Below are positions 16,016-24,154 of a DNA stretch of 44,023 nucleotides, piece after piece. The stretch's first letter is position 1, and every line of letters begins with the position of its first letter. A program made the translations under genes and the position numbers. Origin of the DNA: Tabrizicola sp. (GTDB lineage: Bacteria; Pseudomonadota; Alphaproteobacteria; Rhodobacterales; Rhodobacteraceae); the NCBI GenBank assembly GCA_012032275.1, contig JAAURK010000002.1, positions 1-44,023 of the forward strand, written 5' to 3'. The notes below the pieces were generated by a model, which saw only the letters and a program-made list of their open reading frames with translations, had not been told where the DNA came from and ran no database searches.

Positions 16016-17839
16016 TCACCACTCCCAATCATGCTCGCCCCGAGCGGGAGTTGGCGCGAGCAGCCGCTCAGCGTGCCGTGCATCTTTCAGCGTCAGCCCG
16101 AACGCCACATGCGACTTGGCCGAAGAAACGACGGCCCGCGCGATCCATGTCCGCTGGTCAGCATCTTCGAAATCACAAATCAGCGCATCCGTCCGCCCCC
16201 TGGCGAGTTCCGCAACAATCCCTTGGCCATACTTCTCGCGCAACTCATCGGCGAACCGCTCGGCATGGGCATCACCCCGGAACTCAACCTTTCCATCCGC
16301 CTGCATGATGCGGCCCATCGACCCGAGGGCACGAAGCAATCGATCATTGTCCGGTGCCACCTCATGCGCCCGGGTATGCTCGATCAGTTTGGCCGCCGTT
16401 TCATAGAAACCTTCAAGATCATCGACGACCTTCCGACTCTGATCCGGGTTGCGAAGATCGGCCCGCCGTCGTCCGGACAGGGCCAACAAGTCACTGCGCA
16501 CCCAATCGCGTTCTTCCCAGGCATTGGCGGCCCCCGTTTCCAGCCGTTCGGTCATGCGATCACCGCTGAGACCCAAAGCAACAGCTTTGCCGACGATATC
16601 TGTTTTCAGCCGGTCGGCTGCACCTAGCTGCAGCTCAACAGCCTCCCTGCCCTGCGTCAGCCGGTCACCCTCAAGACCTGTCGCGTAAATCTTGGTCTGC
16701 GGCAGCATCTGCAAAAGTTGTGCACCTCTCGCATCGCCCAAGCCTTTGGCGATATCGATAGCATAGCCATAAAGCTCGTCCCGCATTTCCTTGCGCTCGG
16801 CGACGGGCATCTTCCGGATCTTAGCCTCCGCCTCTGCCATCCATCCGCTGAAATGCCGGTCCAGATCGGCCCGCTCGACAGTCGCTTGCTCGACCGGAAA
16901 CGGTTGCACTACTCCACCCCGGCGCAAGGCTTCCTCCGCCCTGGCGATCTTGTCACCAATTTCGGACATGCCCGTCAGCGCCGCGACATGGCTCAGACTG
17001 CGCATGGCATCTGCCGTGCGCGCCATCGTGGCCAACGCATCTTCCAGCGCTTTACCCTCGCGCGGCCGCTCTTCTGGCGCCCGGCCTTCAACCCGCGCCC
17101 GCTCGATCTCCGCCCGCGACGGCCCATAGGTCAGCAACCCACGCTCGGCGCGCGAAGTGGCATCCAGAAACACGCCCTCCTCGGCCGCGATCGCTACCAT
17201 GCGCTCCTTCATCACATCCAGATTGAAGGCATGTTCCTTGGCCATGAAGAACCAGCTGTCATTCACCGTGCCCCGGTTGTTGATGACCATGTGCACATGC
17301 GGGTGCGCCTTGTCGGTGTGCAGGGCTGCGACATAGGACCAGACATCATCCTGATGCTCGCCCGACTGGAACATCTCGAAAGCCCAGGCCTCAGCGATCA
17401 GCTGTGCCTTCTCTGGCCGGACATGGGACGGGAAGCTCATCAGCAGGTGGGTGGTGTGCCCGTTCTTCGGCGAACCACGCCAGTCCTCGACCCAGTCACC
17501 GACGATGTCATTCCGCTCCTCTTTGGTCAGCCCCTTGGCATCGGCATCCAGCACGACCCCGTTGCCAAAGATCGAGGCCGACTTCGAGAACAGATAATCC
17601 ATCTGCGCCGCCAGCTCTTTGGCGTTCGCCGTCCCGCCCTTGCCGATCTTCTTAAGCACCGCCGCGTTTGAACCCAGCGAAAACCGCCACAACTGGCTTG
17701 CCCGGGTCGAGAAGCTGAACCCGCGCTTGGGCGAAGACGCGCCGCCCGCCTTCACCCTGCCCTGCTGGGGCAGCAGGAAGTTGATCTCGCCAAGAACCGC
17801 TTCTGCAACCCCGATGGGACGCGACCCAAGCTTAACCAT
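16016..17839 (-). CDS. Relaxase / mobilisation nuclease (VirD2/MOBP-like)
   Basis: A 607-residue relaxase. The N-terminal catalytic domain carries the HTDKAHPHVHMVINNRG histidine motif (about 174-190) used to bind the metal. A candidate catalytic Tyr lies in AAQMDYLFSKSA (about 82). Downstream is long helical, charged sequence as in plasmid relaxases. I start at ATG 17839 (MVKLGSRPIG), which overlaps the last 8 bp of the MobC-like gene, a coupled arrangement; an upstream frame extension would lie inside that gene. It would nick an oriT near 18400-18500 with its MobC partner. It is clearly different from the MobA/MobL relaxase at the left edge. Confidence 0.88.
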   Translation of the reverse strand: MVKLGSRPIGVAEAVLGEINFLLPQQGRVKAGGASSPKRGFSFSTRASQLWRFSLGSNAAVLKKIGKGGTANAKELAAQMDYLFSKSASIFGNGVVLDADAKGLTKEERNDIVGDWVEDWRGSPKNGHTTHLLMSFPSHVRPEKAQLIAEAWAFEMFQSGEHQDDVWSYVAALHTDKAHPHVHMVINNRGTVNDSWFFMAKEHAFNLDVMKERMVAIAAEEGVFLDATSRAERGLLTYGPSRAEIERARVEGRAPEERPREGKALEDALATMARTADAMRSLSHVAALTGMSEIGDKIARAEEALRRGGVVQPFPVEQATVERADLDRHFSGWMAEAEAKIRKMPVAERKEMRDELYGYAIDIAKGLGDARGAQLLQMLPQTKIYATGLEGDRLTQGREAVELQLGAADRLKTDIVGKAVALGLSGDRMTERLETGAANAWEERDWVRSDLLALSGRRRADLRNPDQSRKVVDDLEGFYETAAKLIEHTRAHEVAPDNDRLLRALGSMGRIMQADGKVEFRGDAHAERFADELREKYGQGIVAELARGRTDALICDFEDADQRTWIARAVVSSAKSHVAFGLTLKDARHAERLLAPTPARGEHDWEW

Positions 17840-18389
17840 GACGCGCGCCTTCCTGAACTTCGACAAACTTACGGAATAGAGCCACGCCCTGACGCCGGCG
17901 TTCGGCGATGATCTGGCTCAGCGCCTTCGCCACCATCGGAAGCGACCGACGCAACTCATCCACCGATGCCCACTGTGCCTTGACCATCGGCGCCCTGCCC
18001 CGGTTCGCCGCCAAGGCAATCTGGTTCACGTTGGTGCCGATCTTGCCCAACTCGTAGCGGATTTCCTCCAGCTTGGCGCTGTCCTCCCGGCTGAACTCGA
18101 GAAAACCTGACGCCATCCGCACCACTGATCGCACCCCGTCCGACCGGGATTTCGCGCCAAGTTGGGTGCAGAGCGCATCGAAAGCATGAAGTTCTTCGGC
18201 AGGCAGGCGACAGCTCACGACCTGGCCTTTGTCGTCTGAACGAGGCCGACCGTGTCCAACCGCTTGCTGCGCTGCAGAATCAGAAACTTCATTGCCAACA
18301 GCCGCCAAAACCATGGACCGCGATTTAAGTCTTGTTTCGCGAGGATCTGATTTTACTGCCAACTTTTTCCACCGATTATTTGTAGACAC
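17832..18389 (-). CDS. MobC-like relaxosome accessory protein
   Basis: A 185-residue protein with the MobC hallmark KIGTNVNQIALAANRG in its C-terminal half. Before it is a ribbon-helix-helix-like region (VVSCRLPAEELHAFDALCTQ, then SDGVRSVVRMASGF). MobC proteins bind oriT and open the DNA for the relaxase. The start is GTG at 18389 with AGGA eight bases upstream. Its stop overlaps the relaxase start, so the two are made together. Immediately upstream is the candidate oriT. Confidence 0.85.
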   Translation of the reverse strand: MSTNNRWKKLAVKSDPRETRLKSRSMVLAAVGNEVSDSAAQQAVGHGRPRSDDKGQVVSCRLPAEELHAFDALCTQLGAKSRSDGVRSVVRMASGFLEFSREDSAKLEEIRYELGKIGTNVNQIALAANRGRAPMVKAQWASVDELRRSLPMVAKALSQIIAERRRQGVALFRKFVEVQEGARHG

Positions 18390-18730
18390 ATCGCATTTCC
18401 TGCCACTCTTCCTACCCCTTCCTTCATCTCCCTTTCAAGTGCAATCTAAGCGCGATTCATGCTCTTGCAGATTGTGCTGACCTGGGGTAACTCCCCCGCC
18501 ACCGAAAGCGTTTCGCTGATCGCGCAACACACAAGGTGAGATAGGGATGGTGCACCCCCTGCCACGTGGCCAGAGGTGGATTTCCCTAGTGAATGCGGGA
18601 CTAAAGCCTTGTTTTGTTTACCGTGCGGAGCCTGTCGTTCAGTGTTCAGGGTCCAGAGAAAGGAAGTGTGGGATGCGTCTTGTGGCATCAGGGATGTGTG
18701 TTCGGGGTTACGCCTTGTGATACACGCATT
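18390..18730. other. Mobilisation leader, candidate oriT of the MOBP-like relaxase
   Basis: Non-coding DNA between the divergent MobC and ParA genes. At 18439-18475 CAATCT and AGATTG form a spaced inverted repeat, followed closely by GCTGACCTGGGGTAACTCCCC with a small GGGG/CCCC hairpin. An inverted repeat beside a short hairpin next to mobC is typical of oriT regions. The nic site was not identified. Confidence 0.4.
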
Positions 18731-18734
18731 GCGC

Positions 18735-18926
18735 GATCAGATAAAAGACATCCGCATCCAGTAATCAGACAAACGATTAAAGAGGCGCGCTTCACGCAAT
18801 AAGAATTGCGTGAGCCGGTTTCTGATATCCGCAGTCGGCGTTCAGATTAAAACGATGCGCGTTAAGATAAAAGATTTAAGCGATCCGCATTGTGAAAAAC
18901 GCAATCGGCGAAGTGAGGAAAGTGGT
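18735..18926. promoter_or_regulatory. AT-rich motif cluster upstream of parA, candidate centromere/operator
   Basis: AGATAAAAGA occurs at 18739-18748 and 18865-18874, each followed within 16 bp by TCCGCAT. Related GATTAAA words lie near 18775 and 18845. In the middle is a perfect hairpin TCACGCAAT/ATTGCGTGA (18792-18800 and 18805-18813, 4-nt loop). The position directly upstream of parA fits a parS/operator array, with the parA promoter inside it. Confidence 0.5.
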
Positions 18927-19652
18927 ATGGGTTACGGGATACGTGTTGTGCTGGTGATGAACCGCAAGGGGGGATCGGGCAAGAGCACCCTCTGTCGCGC
19001 CTTGGCTTCTGCTGCGGCTGCAAAAGGCGAGACGGTGACGATCTTCGACACCGATGCTTCAAAGTCCTGCCTAAAGTGGATGCAGGCGGGAAAGGAGGCA
19101 GGCAACTGGTCCCCCTTGGTTGAAGTGATCCACACGCTGGATGCGCACCTGGTGGCAGAAGCCATCGGGCAAATCTATGAGCAGCCCGATCAAGAGCACC
19201 TCATCCTGATCGACACCTTCGGCGGCGGATCAGAAGCGCAGGACGTTCTGGCCGTCGCCGCCCACCGGATCATTTGCCCGATGATGTTGTCGCGCGGTGA
19301 TCTGAGCGAGACGCTGGAAACGGCAAATTGGTATCTGAAGCTGCGTGCCCGCGTGGAAAAGCCGGGCGAGCTTGCAGGGTTTTCCGTGTTGCTCAACCGG
19401 GTGCCTCTGCGGGTGTCAGAGACCGAGCGGGCGGTGGCAGAAGAGCTGTTCCAGTCCTTGCCTGCCCTTGAGACCTATCTTGGCAGCCGCGCCGCTTATG
19501 TTCGAATGGACCGAGAAGGGCTTCTCGGGGTGATCGCGGACAAGACACCGAACCGGGCGCTTGCTTCCCATGTCCAGAGTGCCGTGAAGGAGGCAGGGGA
19601 CCTTCTCGAGGAGATCGACCAGCTTATCCTCAACCCGGCGGAGGTCGCATGA
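18927..19652 (+). CDS. parA: ParA-family partition ATPase
   Basis: A 241-residue ParA/MinD-type ATPase. It starts MGYGIRVVLVMNRKGGSGKS with the deviant Walker A KGGSGKS (14-20); switch sequences are TIFDTDASKS and LILIDTFGGG. The ATG at 18927 has GAGGAAAG six bases before it. A longer upstream frame would run through the repeat cluster and is rejected. Short ParA proteins lacking an N-terminal DNA-binding domain (type Ib-like) move plasmid copies with a small centromere-binding partner, here probably the next gene, which overlaps by ATGA. Confidence 0.92.
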   Translation: MGYGIRVVLVMNRKGGSGKSTLCRALASAAAAKGETVTIFDTDASKSCLKWMQAGKEAGNWSPLVEVIHTLDAHLVAEAIGQIYEQPDQEHLILIDTFGGGSEAQDVLAVAAHRIICPMMLSRGDLSETLETANWYLKLRARVEKPGELAGFSVLLNRVPLRVSETERAVAEELFQSLPALETYLGSRAAYVRMDREGLLGVIADKTPNRALASHVQSAVKEAGDLLEEIDQLILNPAEVA

Positions 19653-20362
19653 TGGCGCAGCGCAAGGACATGATGCGGATCATCCGGCAGGACGCAGGGT
19701 TTTCGGCCAAGTTGGGGTTTGGCGGGAAGGTGGGCGAAACTGATTTGGTTGATCGGCCCATCACGGTACCGCCGACTTCGGCTGACGCCTTGGCGGCACC
19801 GAACCCTTCGGCACCGGCACTGGCAGCGACGACCACGCCAAGCCACAACACTGGCGAAGTTGGAGGCAGAACCGTTGGGCCCAAAGAAGAAGGCCGGGAA
19901 GAGGAGAAGGCCTTCGGCACCCAAGTGGCTTGGGATGCGAAGGCGGCTGGCGTTGCTACGGGGTCAGCAGCGCGCGGGCAGGTTGTCCATGTCTCATTGT
20001 CGCTGACCACCCGTCAGGCACGGCTGGCAGAAGAGTGGGCCACGGCTGCGCGTTGCACCGTCCAGTTTTTGATCCGTCGCGTTGCCCAGGGTCTGCGCGA
20101 TCAGGTCTTCGACGATTGGGAACGGGATGGGATGCCGGAGGTCGAGGAGTCTCGCGGCGCGCGCGGCAAGCATCCGACCAGCGTGACCCTGACTTTGCGC
20201 CCGCAGTTCGCAGCTGACCTCGCGAAAATCCATGACCCGCTTGGAATCCTTGGATTGGCGCGCGCCATGGGTCCCGCCTACCGTGAGCGGTTCCAAGAGG
20301 CGTTCGACGTGGCACTGGCCAAGGCGAAAATTCAGACAACAAACGAGGGAGACGAACAATGA
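19649..20362 (+). CDS. Putative centromere-binding partner of ParA (ParB position)
   Basis: A 237-residue protein without recognised ParB motifs. The first 110 residues are low-complexity (Ala/Pro/Gly rich). The second half is folded, with VVHVSLSLTTRQARLAEEWA and FLIRRVAQGLRDQVFDDWER, which could be a ribbon-helix-helix or similar dimeric DNA-binding domain, and a later strand TSVTLTLRPQFAADL. The start overlaps the parA stop (ATGA). Its place in the operon is where the centromere-binding protein normally lies, hence the inference. Sequence alone does not prove it. Confidence 0.65.
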   Translation: MMAQRKDMMRIIRQDAGFSAKLGFGGKVGETDLVDRPITVPPTSADALAAPNPSAPALAATTTPSHNTGEVGGRTVGPKEEGREEEKAFGTQVAWDAKAAGVATGSAARGQVVHVSLSLTTRQARLAEEWATAARCTVQFLIRRVAQGLRDQVFDDWERDGMPEVEESRGARGKHPTSVTLTLRPQFAADLAKIHDPLGILGLARAMGPAYRERFQEAFDVALAKAKIQTTNEGDEQ

Positions 20363-20580
20363 CCAGCACAGAAGCCCCTGCCCTCAAGCGGACCATCTTG
20401 CCGTCTGAATTCGACATCGGTACGCCCGTCGAATGGATGGTCGATCCGAATCGGCGCGAGACGATCCTCGGGGTGACCTATGAGTTCAGCCAAACCGGCG
20501 AGCGTAAGACCGTCTGGTACACGCCCAACAAGCGGCGGCCGAAACGGTTCGTTGTCGTAAGTGCCCTTCCAGTAGGTTGA
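20359..20580 (+). CDS. Small protein of unknown function, third gene of the parA operon
   Basis: A 73-residue protein (TILPSEFDIGTPVEWMVDPN, ETILGVTYEFSQTGERKTVW) that starts inside the preceding stop (ATGA), so it is part of the partition operon. Beta-rich with a basic C-terminus (NKRRPKRFVVV). I recognise no family. Confidence 0.6.
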   Translation: MTSTEAPALKRTILPSEFDIGTPVEWMVDPNRRETILGVTYEFSQTGERKTVWYTPNKRRPKRFVVVSALPVG

Positions 20581-20729
20581 AGAATAAGGGCTCGCCAGCC
20601 CGATGCCGGACCGTCTTGCTCTTTAGGCTCATGGTTCATCACCATCCTGAATCCTAGCGTCCGGATCGATTCAGAAATGCAATTGGACATCCGGACCGGA
20701 TCGTCGGACTCACCTTGCAGGAGGCCGCG

Positions 20730-20966
20730 ATGGTTCTGGCACATCTGCACCGCATCGACCCGAACGCGAACATGGCGCGTTTCTATTGCATTGATCTTGC
20801 GCCGACACTCTTCGGCGATGTCACCGTGCTGCGCCACTGGGGCCGGCTCGGGACCCAAGGGCGAACGCATTTAGAGACGTGGCCAAGCACAGGCGAGGCC
20901 AAGGCTTCCGCCAATCGCACCCTGCAGCAGAAGTCACGCCGCGGCTACCGACCCGCTGAACGATAG
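20730..20966 (+). CDS. WGR-domain protein
   Basis: A 78-residue protein that is essentially one WGR domain: MARFYCIDLAPTLFGDVTVL followed by RHWGRLGTQGRTHLETWP and a closing helix EAKASANRTLQQKSRRGY. WGR domains bind nucleic acid; short stand-alone versions are frequent on alphaproteobacterial plasmids. ATG at 20730 has AGGAGG five bases upstream, which decides against the longer reading starting 15 bases earlier. Role on the element unknown. Confidence 0.85.
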   Translation: MVLAHLHRIDPNANMARFYCIDLAPTLFGDVTVLRHWGRLGTQGRTHLETWPSTGEAKASANRTLQQKSRRGYRPAER

Positions 20967-21039
20967 ACAGGCTTTCTATCGCTCAAAGCATCCCCTGGTC
21001 CCCGTGGCCTGCTATTGAACGAACTGACCACGGCATGTA

Positions 21040-21060
21040 TGGTGCTCCAATGGACCACCA
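21040..21060 (+). promoter_or_regulatory. Near-perfect 21-bp palindrome, operator of the ParDE-like operon
   Basis: Centred on 21050, nine of ten base pairs match (outer arms TGGTG/CACCA, inner arms TCCA/TGGA). It lies 15 bp before the antitoxin start, where ParD-type antitoxins bind to repress their own operon. Confidence 0.6.
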
Positions 21061-21074
21061 AGGGAGATGCAGAC

Positions 21075-21365
21075 ATGGGTGTGCACAAGCAGAGCGTCAG
21101 CTTCACCGATTCAGCGTTTAACTTCGCCCGTGAGTTAGTCGAAAGCGGCGAATACCCAAACATCAGTGCGGCTGTCTCCGGCGAGATGGCCCGCGCCCGA
21201 GCTGCGCGGGAACGCGAAAAGGCGCTCTTTGAGGCCGAAGTGCAACGCCGCTTGGCTCTGCCACTGGACGCTTGGGAGCCGGTTCGCACTGACGAAACTA
21301 TAACTTCCGTTGCCCGGTCTCATCTGGCCAAACTTGAGATAGCGGGCGGCGGCCACACATCCTGA
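21075..21365 (+). CDS. ParD-like antitoxin
   Basis: A 96-residue protein with an N-terminal ribbon-helix-helix (KQSVSFTDSAFNFARELVES, GEYPNISAAVSGEMARARAA) and a flexible, charged C-terminal tail, as in ParD/CopG-like antitoxins. ATG at 21075 follows GGGAGA. The gene stops at 21365 where the toxin ATG begins (TGATG overlap). It would neutralise the toxin and repress the operon through the palindrome at 21040. Confidence 0.85.
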   Translation: MGVHKQSVSFTDSAFNFARELVESGEYPNISAAVSGEMARARAAREREKALFEAEVQRRLALPLDAWEPVRTDETITSVARSHLAKLEIAGGGHTS

Positions 21366-21697
21366 TGCGCGTCGTTCGTCACCCGTTTGTCGACCGCGAT
21401 CTTGTCGCGCTGGTTGACCACATTGTCGAGGTATCAAACGGCGACTTTGCGACCGCAGCCTGGCGTCTGGACGAAATCGATGAGATGCTGGCAGCCATAC
21501 AAGACACCCCGCACTCTGGCGTTCGACTGTCGGGAGCCCTCAACGGATGGCTCGTTCGCCACGGCGGCCGCGGGCAGCGCATAACGATCGTGTTCCGCTC
21601 AGACCCGGATCGGGACTGCTTCTTCGTGGCACTTGTCGCGTTCGGAGGTCAGGACTGGATGACCGAAGGCAGAGTACGGCAGAGTTTTGGTCAGTGA
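21365..21697 (+). CDS. ParE/RelE-superfamily toxin
   Basis: A 110-residue toxin with the RelE/ParE layout. The N-terminal helix pair is RHPFVDRDLVALVDHIVEVS, then AAWRLDEIDEMLAAIQDTPH, then GVRLSGALNGWLVRHGGRGQ and strand ITIVFRSDPDRDCFFVALVA. ParE members poison DNA gyrase and RelE members cut mRNA; pairing with a ribbon-helix-helix antitoxin favours ParE. Placed beside the partition genes it fits a plasmid-stabilising role. Confidence 0.85.
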   Translation: MRVVRHPFVDRDLVALVDHIVEVSNGDFATAAWRLDEIDEMLAAIQDTPHSGVRLSGALNGWLVRHGGRGQRITIVFRSDPDRDCFFVALVAFGGQDWMTEGRVRQSFGQ

Positions 21698-21796
21698 AGG
21701 CGCCAACCAAAGCAGCTTAACCCTCGCCGAAAGGGTAAGAACCGCTAATTTTGATTATGTAAACTCAAGGCTAGGGAATCGGCTCGTCCCGCGCTA

Positions 21797-24151
21797 CTAA
21801 CTAGGATCTACCTCAGGTAACCAGAAGAACCCTCCTGATCCCCATTTCGCTGTATCATGCAGTCCACCGAAGCGCACTCGCAGTTCCCGACCAAACGCGA
21901 GCGACGCTTCCAAGCCTAAACACTGGTGACTCGCAACAGTGTCAACCGAATCGAAGACTCTGCTAATTAGATCCTCAAATCCACTGCTAACCCTAACCGC
22001 AAGCGTCAACTCGTGCGGCCTCAGAGAGCGCCAAATCGCAGCGCGCAGCCGTGCTTCGTTAAACTTATCATCGCTGACTACTGTTGCAGCATCAAGCGTT
22101 GCACGTCCCACGCTTGCACGAACAGTTCTATTGCGCCAATTCTGAATCGCGTTTGCCACGACAAAGCACAGATCCGCCTCCGACAGAAACGAACTCCCAA
22201 CCAGCTCCATCAACGCTCTAGACTTCTCGAGTCCCTCGACATCATCAAGTTCCTTCTTCTGTTGCTCCTTTCCAATCATCGCATCAATAAATAGAGACCC
22301 ACCGTAAAACGGAAGCCGGTTGCCGGTCGAAGTGTCAAAAAACACCTCACTCTCAACAAGGCCATCCAAAAGTGCAGCCTGAAGTAGATCCCGCCTCGCC
22401 TCAAAGATATCTCGGGAAGCAGCATCAATATCAGCCCTGCCAAGTGCAGAATCGAGCGTGTCGTGCTCGCGACACCACGCGCATTCCCTTCTTCCAAAGT
22501 TCGGCAGAGCAACCTTCTCCACGACGGTCAGTTCCCCTGTACCTGAGTATCGCGCACCAAGTACCGCGTAATTCCTCATCACGACTGGGTCTGACGGCCG
22601 CAGAAGGCCTATCATAATGTGGATGTTCGGCATTGCATGGAGCGACGTTTCTCTTAAATGCCGCTTCAAATCACCAATTGTCTGACCCGTTAACACCGCT
22701 GGCAGAAGAAAGATCGACCTAGAATCCTTCATATTAAGCGCTTGCAAGCAATCCTTCCGACTGGCGATTTCACGCCAGTCGGAAACTACGTACACTTCGG
22801 AACCCTCCAAAAGCCCAGGAGCGACCTTACGCAAGCTTTCATGCATCGTCAAACTTGCAACGGATCCATCGATAAACACACTCTGGAACGGAGCGACGTT
22901 CTGCACTCTGCTGGCCAGACACTTCAGAAAAGCTTCGTCCGCAAAGAGCTTGTCGAGAGCGACATGGTAAGCATGATGCCGACGAAGACCATGCCTAGTG
23001 TCGGAAGTTGTGGAGCCATCACGATGGAGAGTGAAGAGTCTTCTACCGCAGTATCGAGCCCAGAAGTCCGCATCCTCTTTTATATCCAGAACGACAAAGG
23101 GGAGAACTTTGGGCACCCTATAATCTGGAAAGTAGCTAGATGCGCTAACCGAAAGCACCTCGACTTCGCTGGATGCTTCGGCTTCCTTTCCACGTAGACC
23201 TCGGCTCTCCAGAAGCTCACCAATCGAGCAAAGGACAAGTTCTGAGTACTCGCTCGTATTAGGAACTGAATAGATTGCAACTAGCACTGCCGAATCGCGT
23301 GCGTCATAATCAGCTAGCTGATCGACTATTGCTCGCTCTAGGCCTCCGGAAGAGTAGAAACTCGACAGGAAAAGCACCCTACCATCAAGCTTCTTGGCTG
23401 CCTGGACAGCGTCGAAAATTAGCCTTTCTTTGTGCGAACTCGTCGGAATATAGCTTGGTGAGTACGACCAAGTAATTCGTGGCAAACTTCCATCGGTTGA
23501 TCCCTCATAGACCATCAAGTAGTCTGCAACAACAGCGGCGGAAGTCGAAATGCTCCACGTATCGCACATGATGTGTCTTACACCCTTCAGGTGCTCAATC
23601 GTCCAGAAGAAGATGGCAGAGAAAAAGCCAGAGCGCGATTGCAGGTTCCCTATCCGAACAAAGTAATCCGAAAGGTGACCAGAAGGTAGCTCGAACAGTG
23701 CTGCACCCGCATGCTCAAAAAGAACATCTGGGCTTGAAAGGAAGTCGAGGAATTCCGCTTGCCGGATGGCCAAAAGCACATCCTTCGACAGCACGGAGTC
23801 TGCTATCAGGTGCTGCCAGATATCGTTTCCTTCAGGAATGGACACACTAGCAATCATCGGTTGGTAGTCGCTCGTCCATATTACAAGCTGGACATTTGAC
23901 GCAATCGCCGGTGATGCAGCTTTTAACCCGCCTATCATGGCAGAAAGGCTAATTGGATACTTTGCCCAATTGACAGCCGCGGGGAGTCGGTAGACAAAAA
24001 TGGTCTCGTCGCTCTCGCGGCCAATCCTTACAAGTCCTCTACTCTTCTGCGCTGCCTCCATTGTCTTCAACTTACTGAAAACGCTCAACTGCGCGTCCTC
24101 TTGGTCGCGCTCAAACTGATCGAGCTGGATGTCTACAACTCTATATCGCAA
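21797..24151 (-). CDS. Large protein with two phosphoribosyltransferase-like domains
   Basis: A 784-residue protein, second gene of a two-gene operon. After about 150 residues, FELPSGHLSDYFVRIGNL (153-170) matches the opening of orotate-type PRTases. The first PRPP-loop equivalent is RVLFLSSFYSSGG (258-270). A second Rossmann-like unit (SVFIDGSVASLTMHESLRKV, 424-443) has SIFLLPAVLTGQT (479-491). In both loops the usual acidic pair is replaced (SS; LP), so PRPP chemistry may be lost or altered. A C-terminal helical part has CAWC (557-560). The frame begins at TTG 24151, three bases after the ATPase stop, with only a weak AGAG site, so the start is uncertain. Base composition is AT-richer than most flanking genes. 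Possible defence effector. Confidence 0.7.
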   Translation of the reverse strand: MRYRVVDIQLDQFERDQEDAQLSVFSKLKTMEAAQKSRGLVRIGRESDETIFVYRLPAAVNWAKYPISLSAMIGGLKAASPAIASNVQLVIWTSDYQPMIASVSIPEGNDIWQHLIADSVLSKDVLLAIRQAEFLDFLSSPDVLFEHAGAALFELPSGHLSDYFVRIGNLQSRSGFFSAIFFWTIEHLKGVRHIMCDTWSISTSAAVVADYLMVYEGSTDGSLPRITWSYSPSYIPTSSHKERLIFDAVQAAKKLDGRVLFLSSFYSSGGLERAIVDQLADYDARDSAVLVAIYSVPNTSEYSELVLCSIGELLESRGLRGKEAEASSEVEVLSVSASSYFPDYRVPKVLPFVVLDIKEDADFWARYCGRRLFTLHRDGSTTSDTRHGLRRHHAYHVALDKLFADEAFLKCLASRVQNVAPFQSVFIDGSVASLTMHESLRKVAPGLLEGSEVYVVSDWREIASRKDCLQALNMKDSRSIFLLPAVLTGQTIGDLKRHLRETSLHAMPNIHIMIGLLRPSDPVVMRNYAVLGARYSGTGELTVVEKVALPNFGRRECAWCREHDTLDSALGRADIDAASRDIFEARRDLLQAALLDGLVESEVFFDTSTGNRLPFYGGSLFIDAMIGKEQQKKELDDVEGLEKSRALMELVGSSFLSEADLCFVVANAIQNWRNRTVRASVGRATLDAATVVSDDKFNEARLRAAIWRSLRPHELTLAVRVSSGFEDLISRVFDSVDTVASHQCLGLEASLAFGRELRVRFGGLHDTAKWGSGGFFWLPEVDPS

Positions 24152-24154
24152 TAG

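Noticed and set aside
16718-17671. 317-codon plus-strand frame opposite the relaxase
   Set aside because: Antisense shadow of a GC-rich gene; no domain seen.
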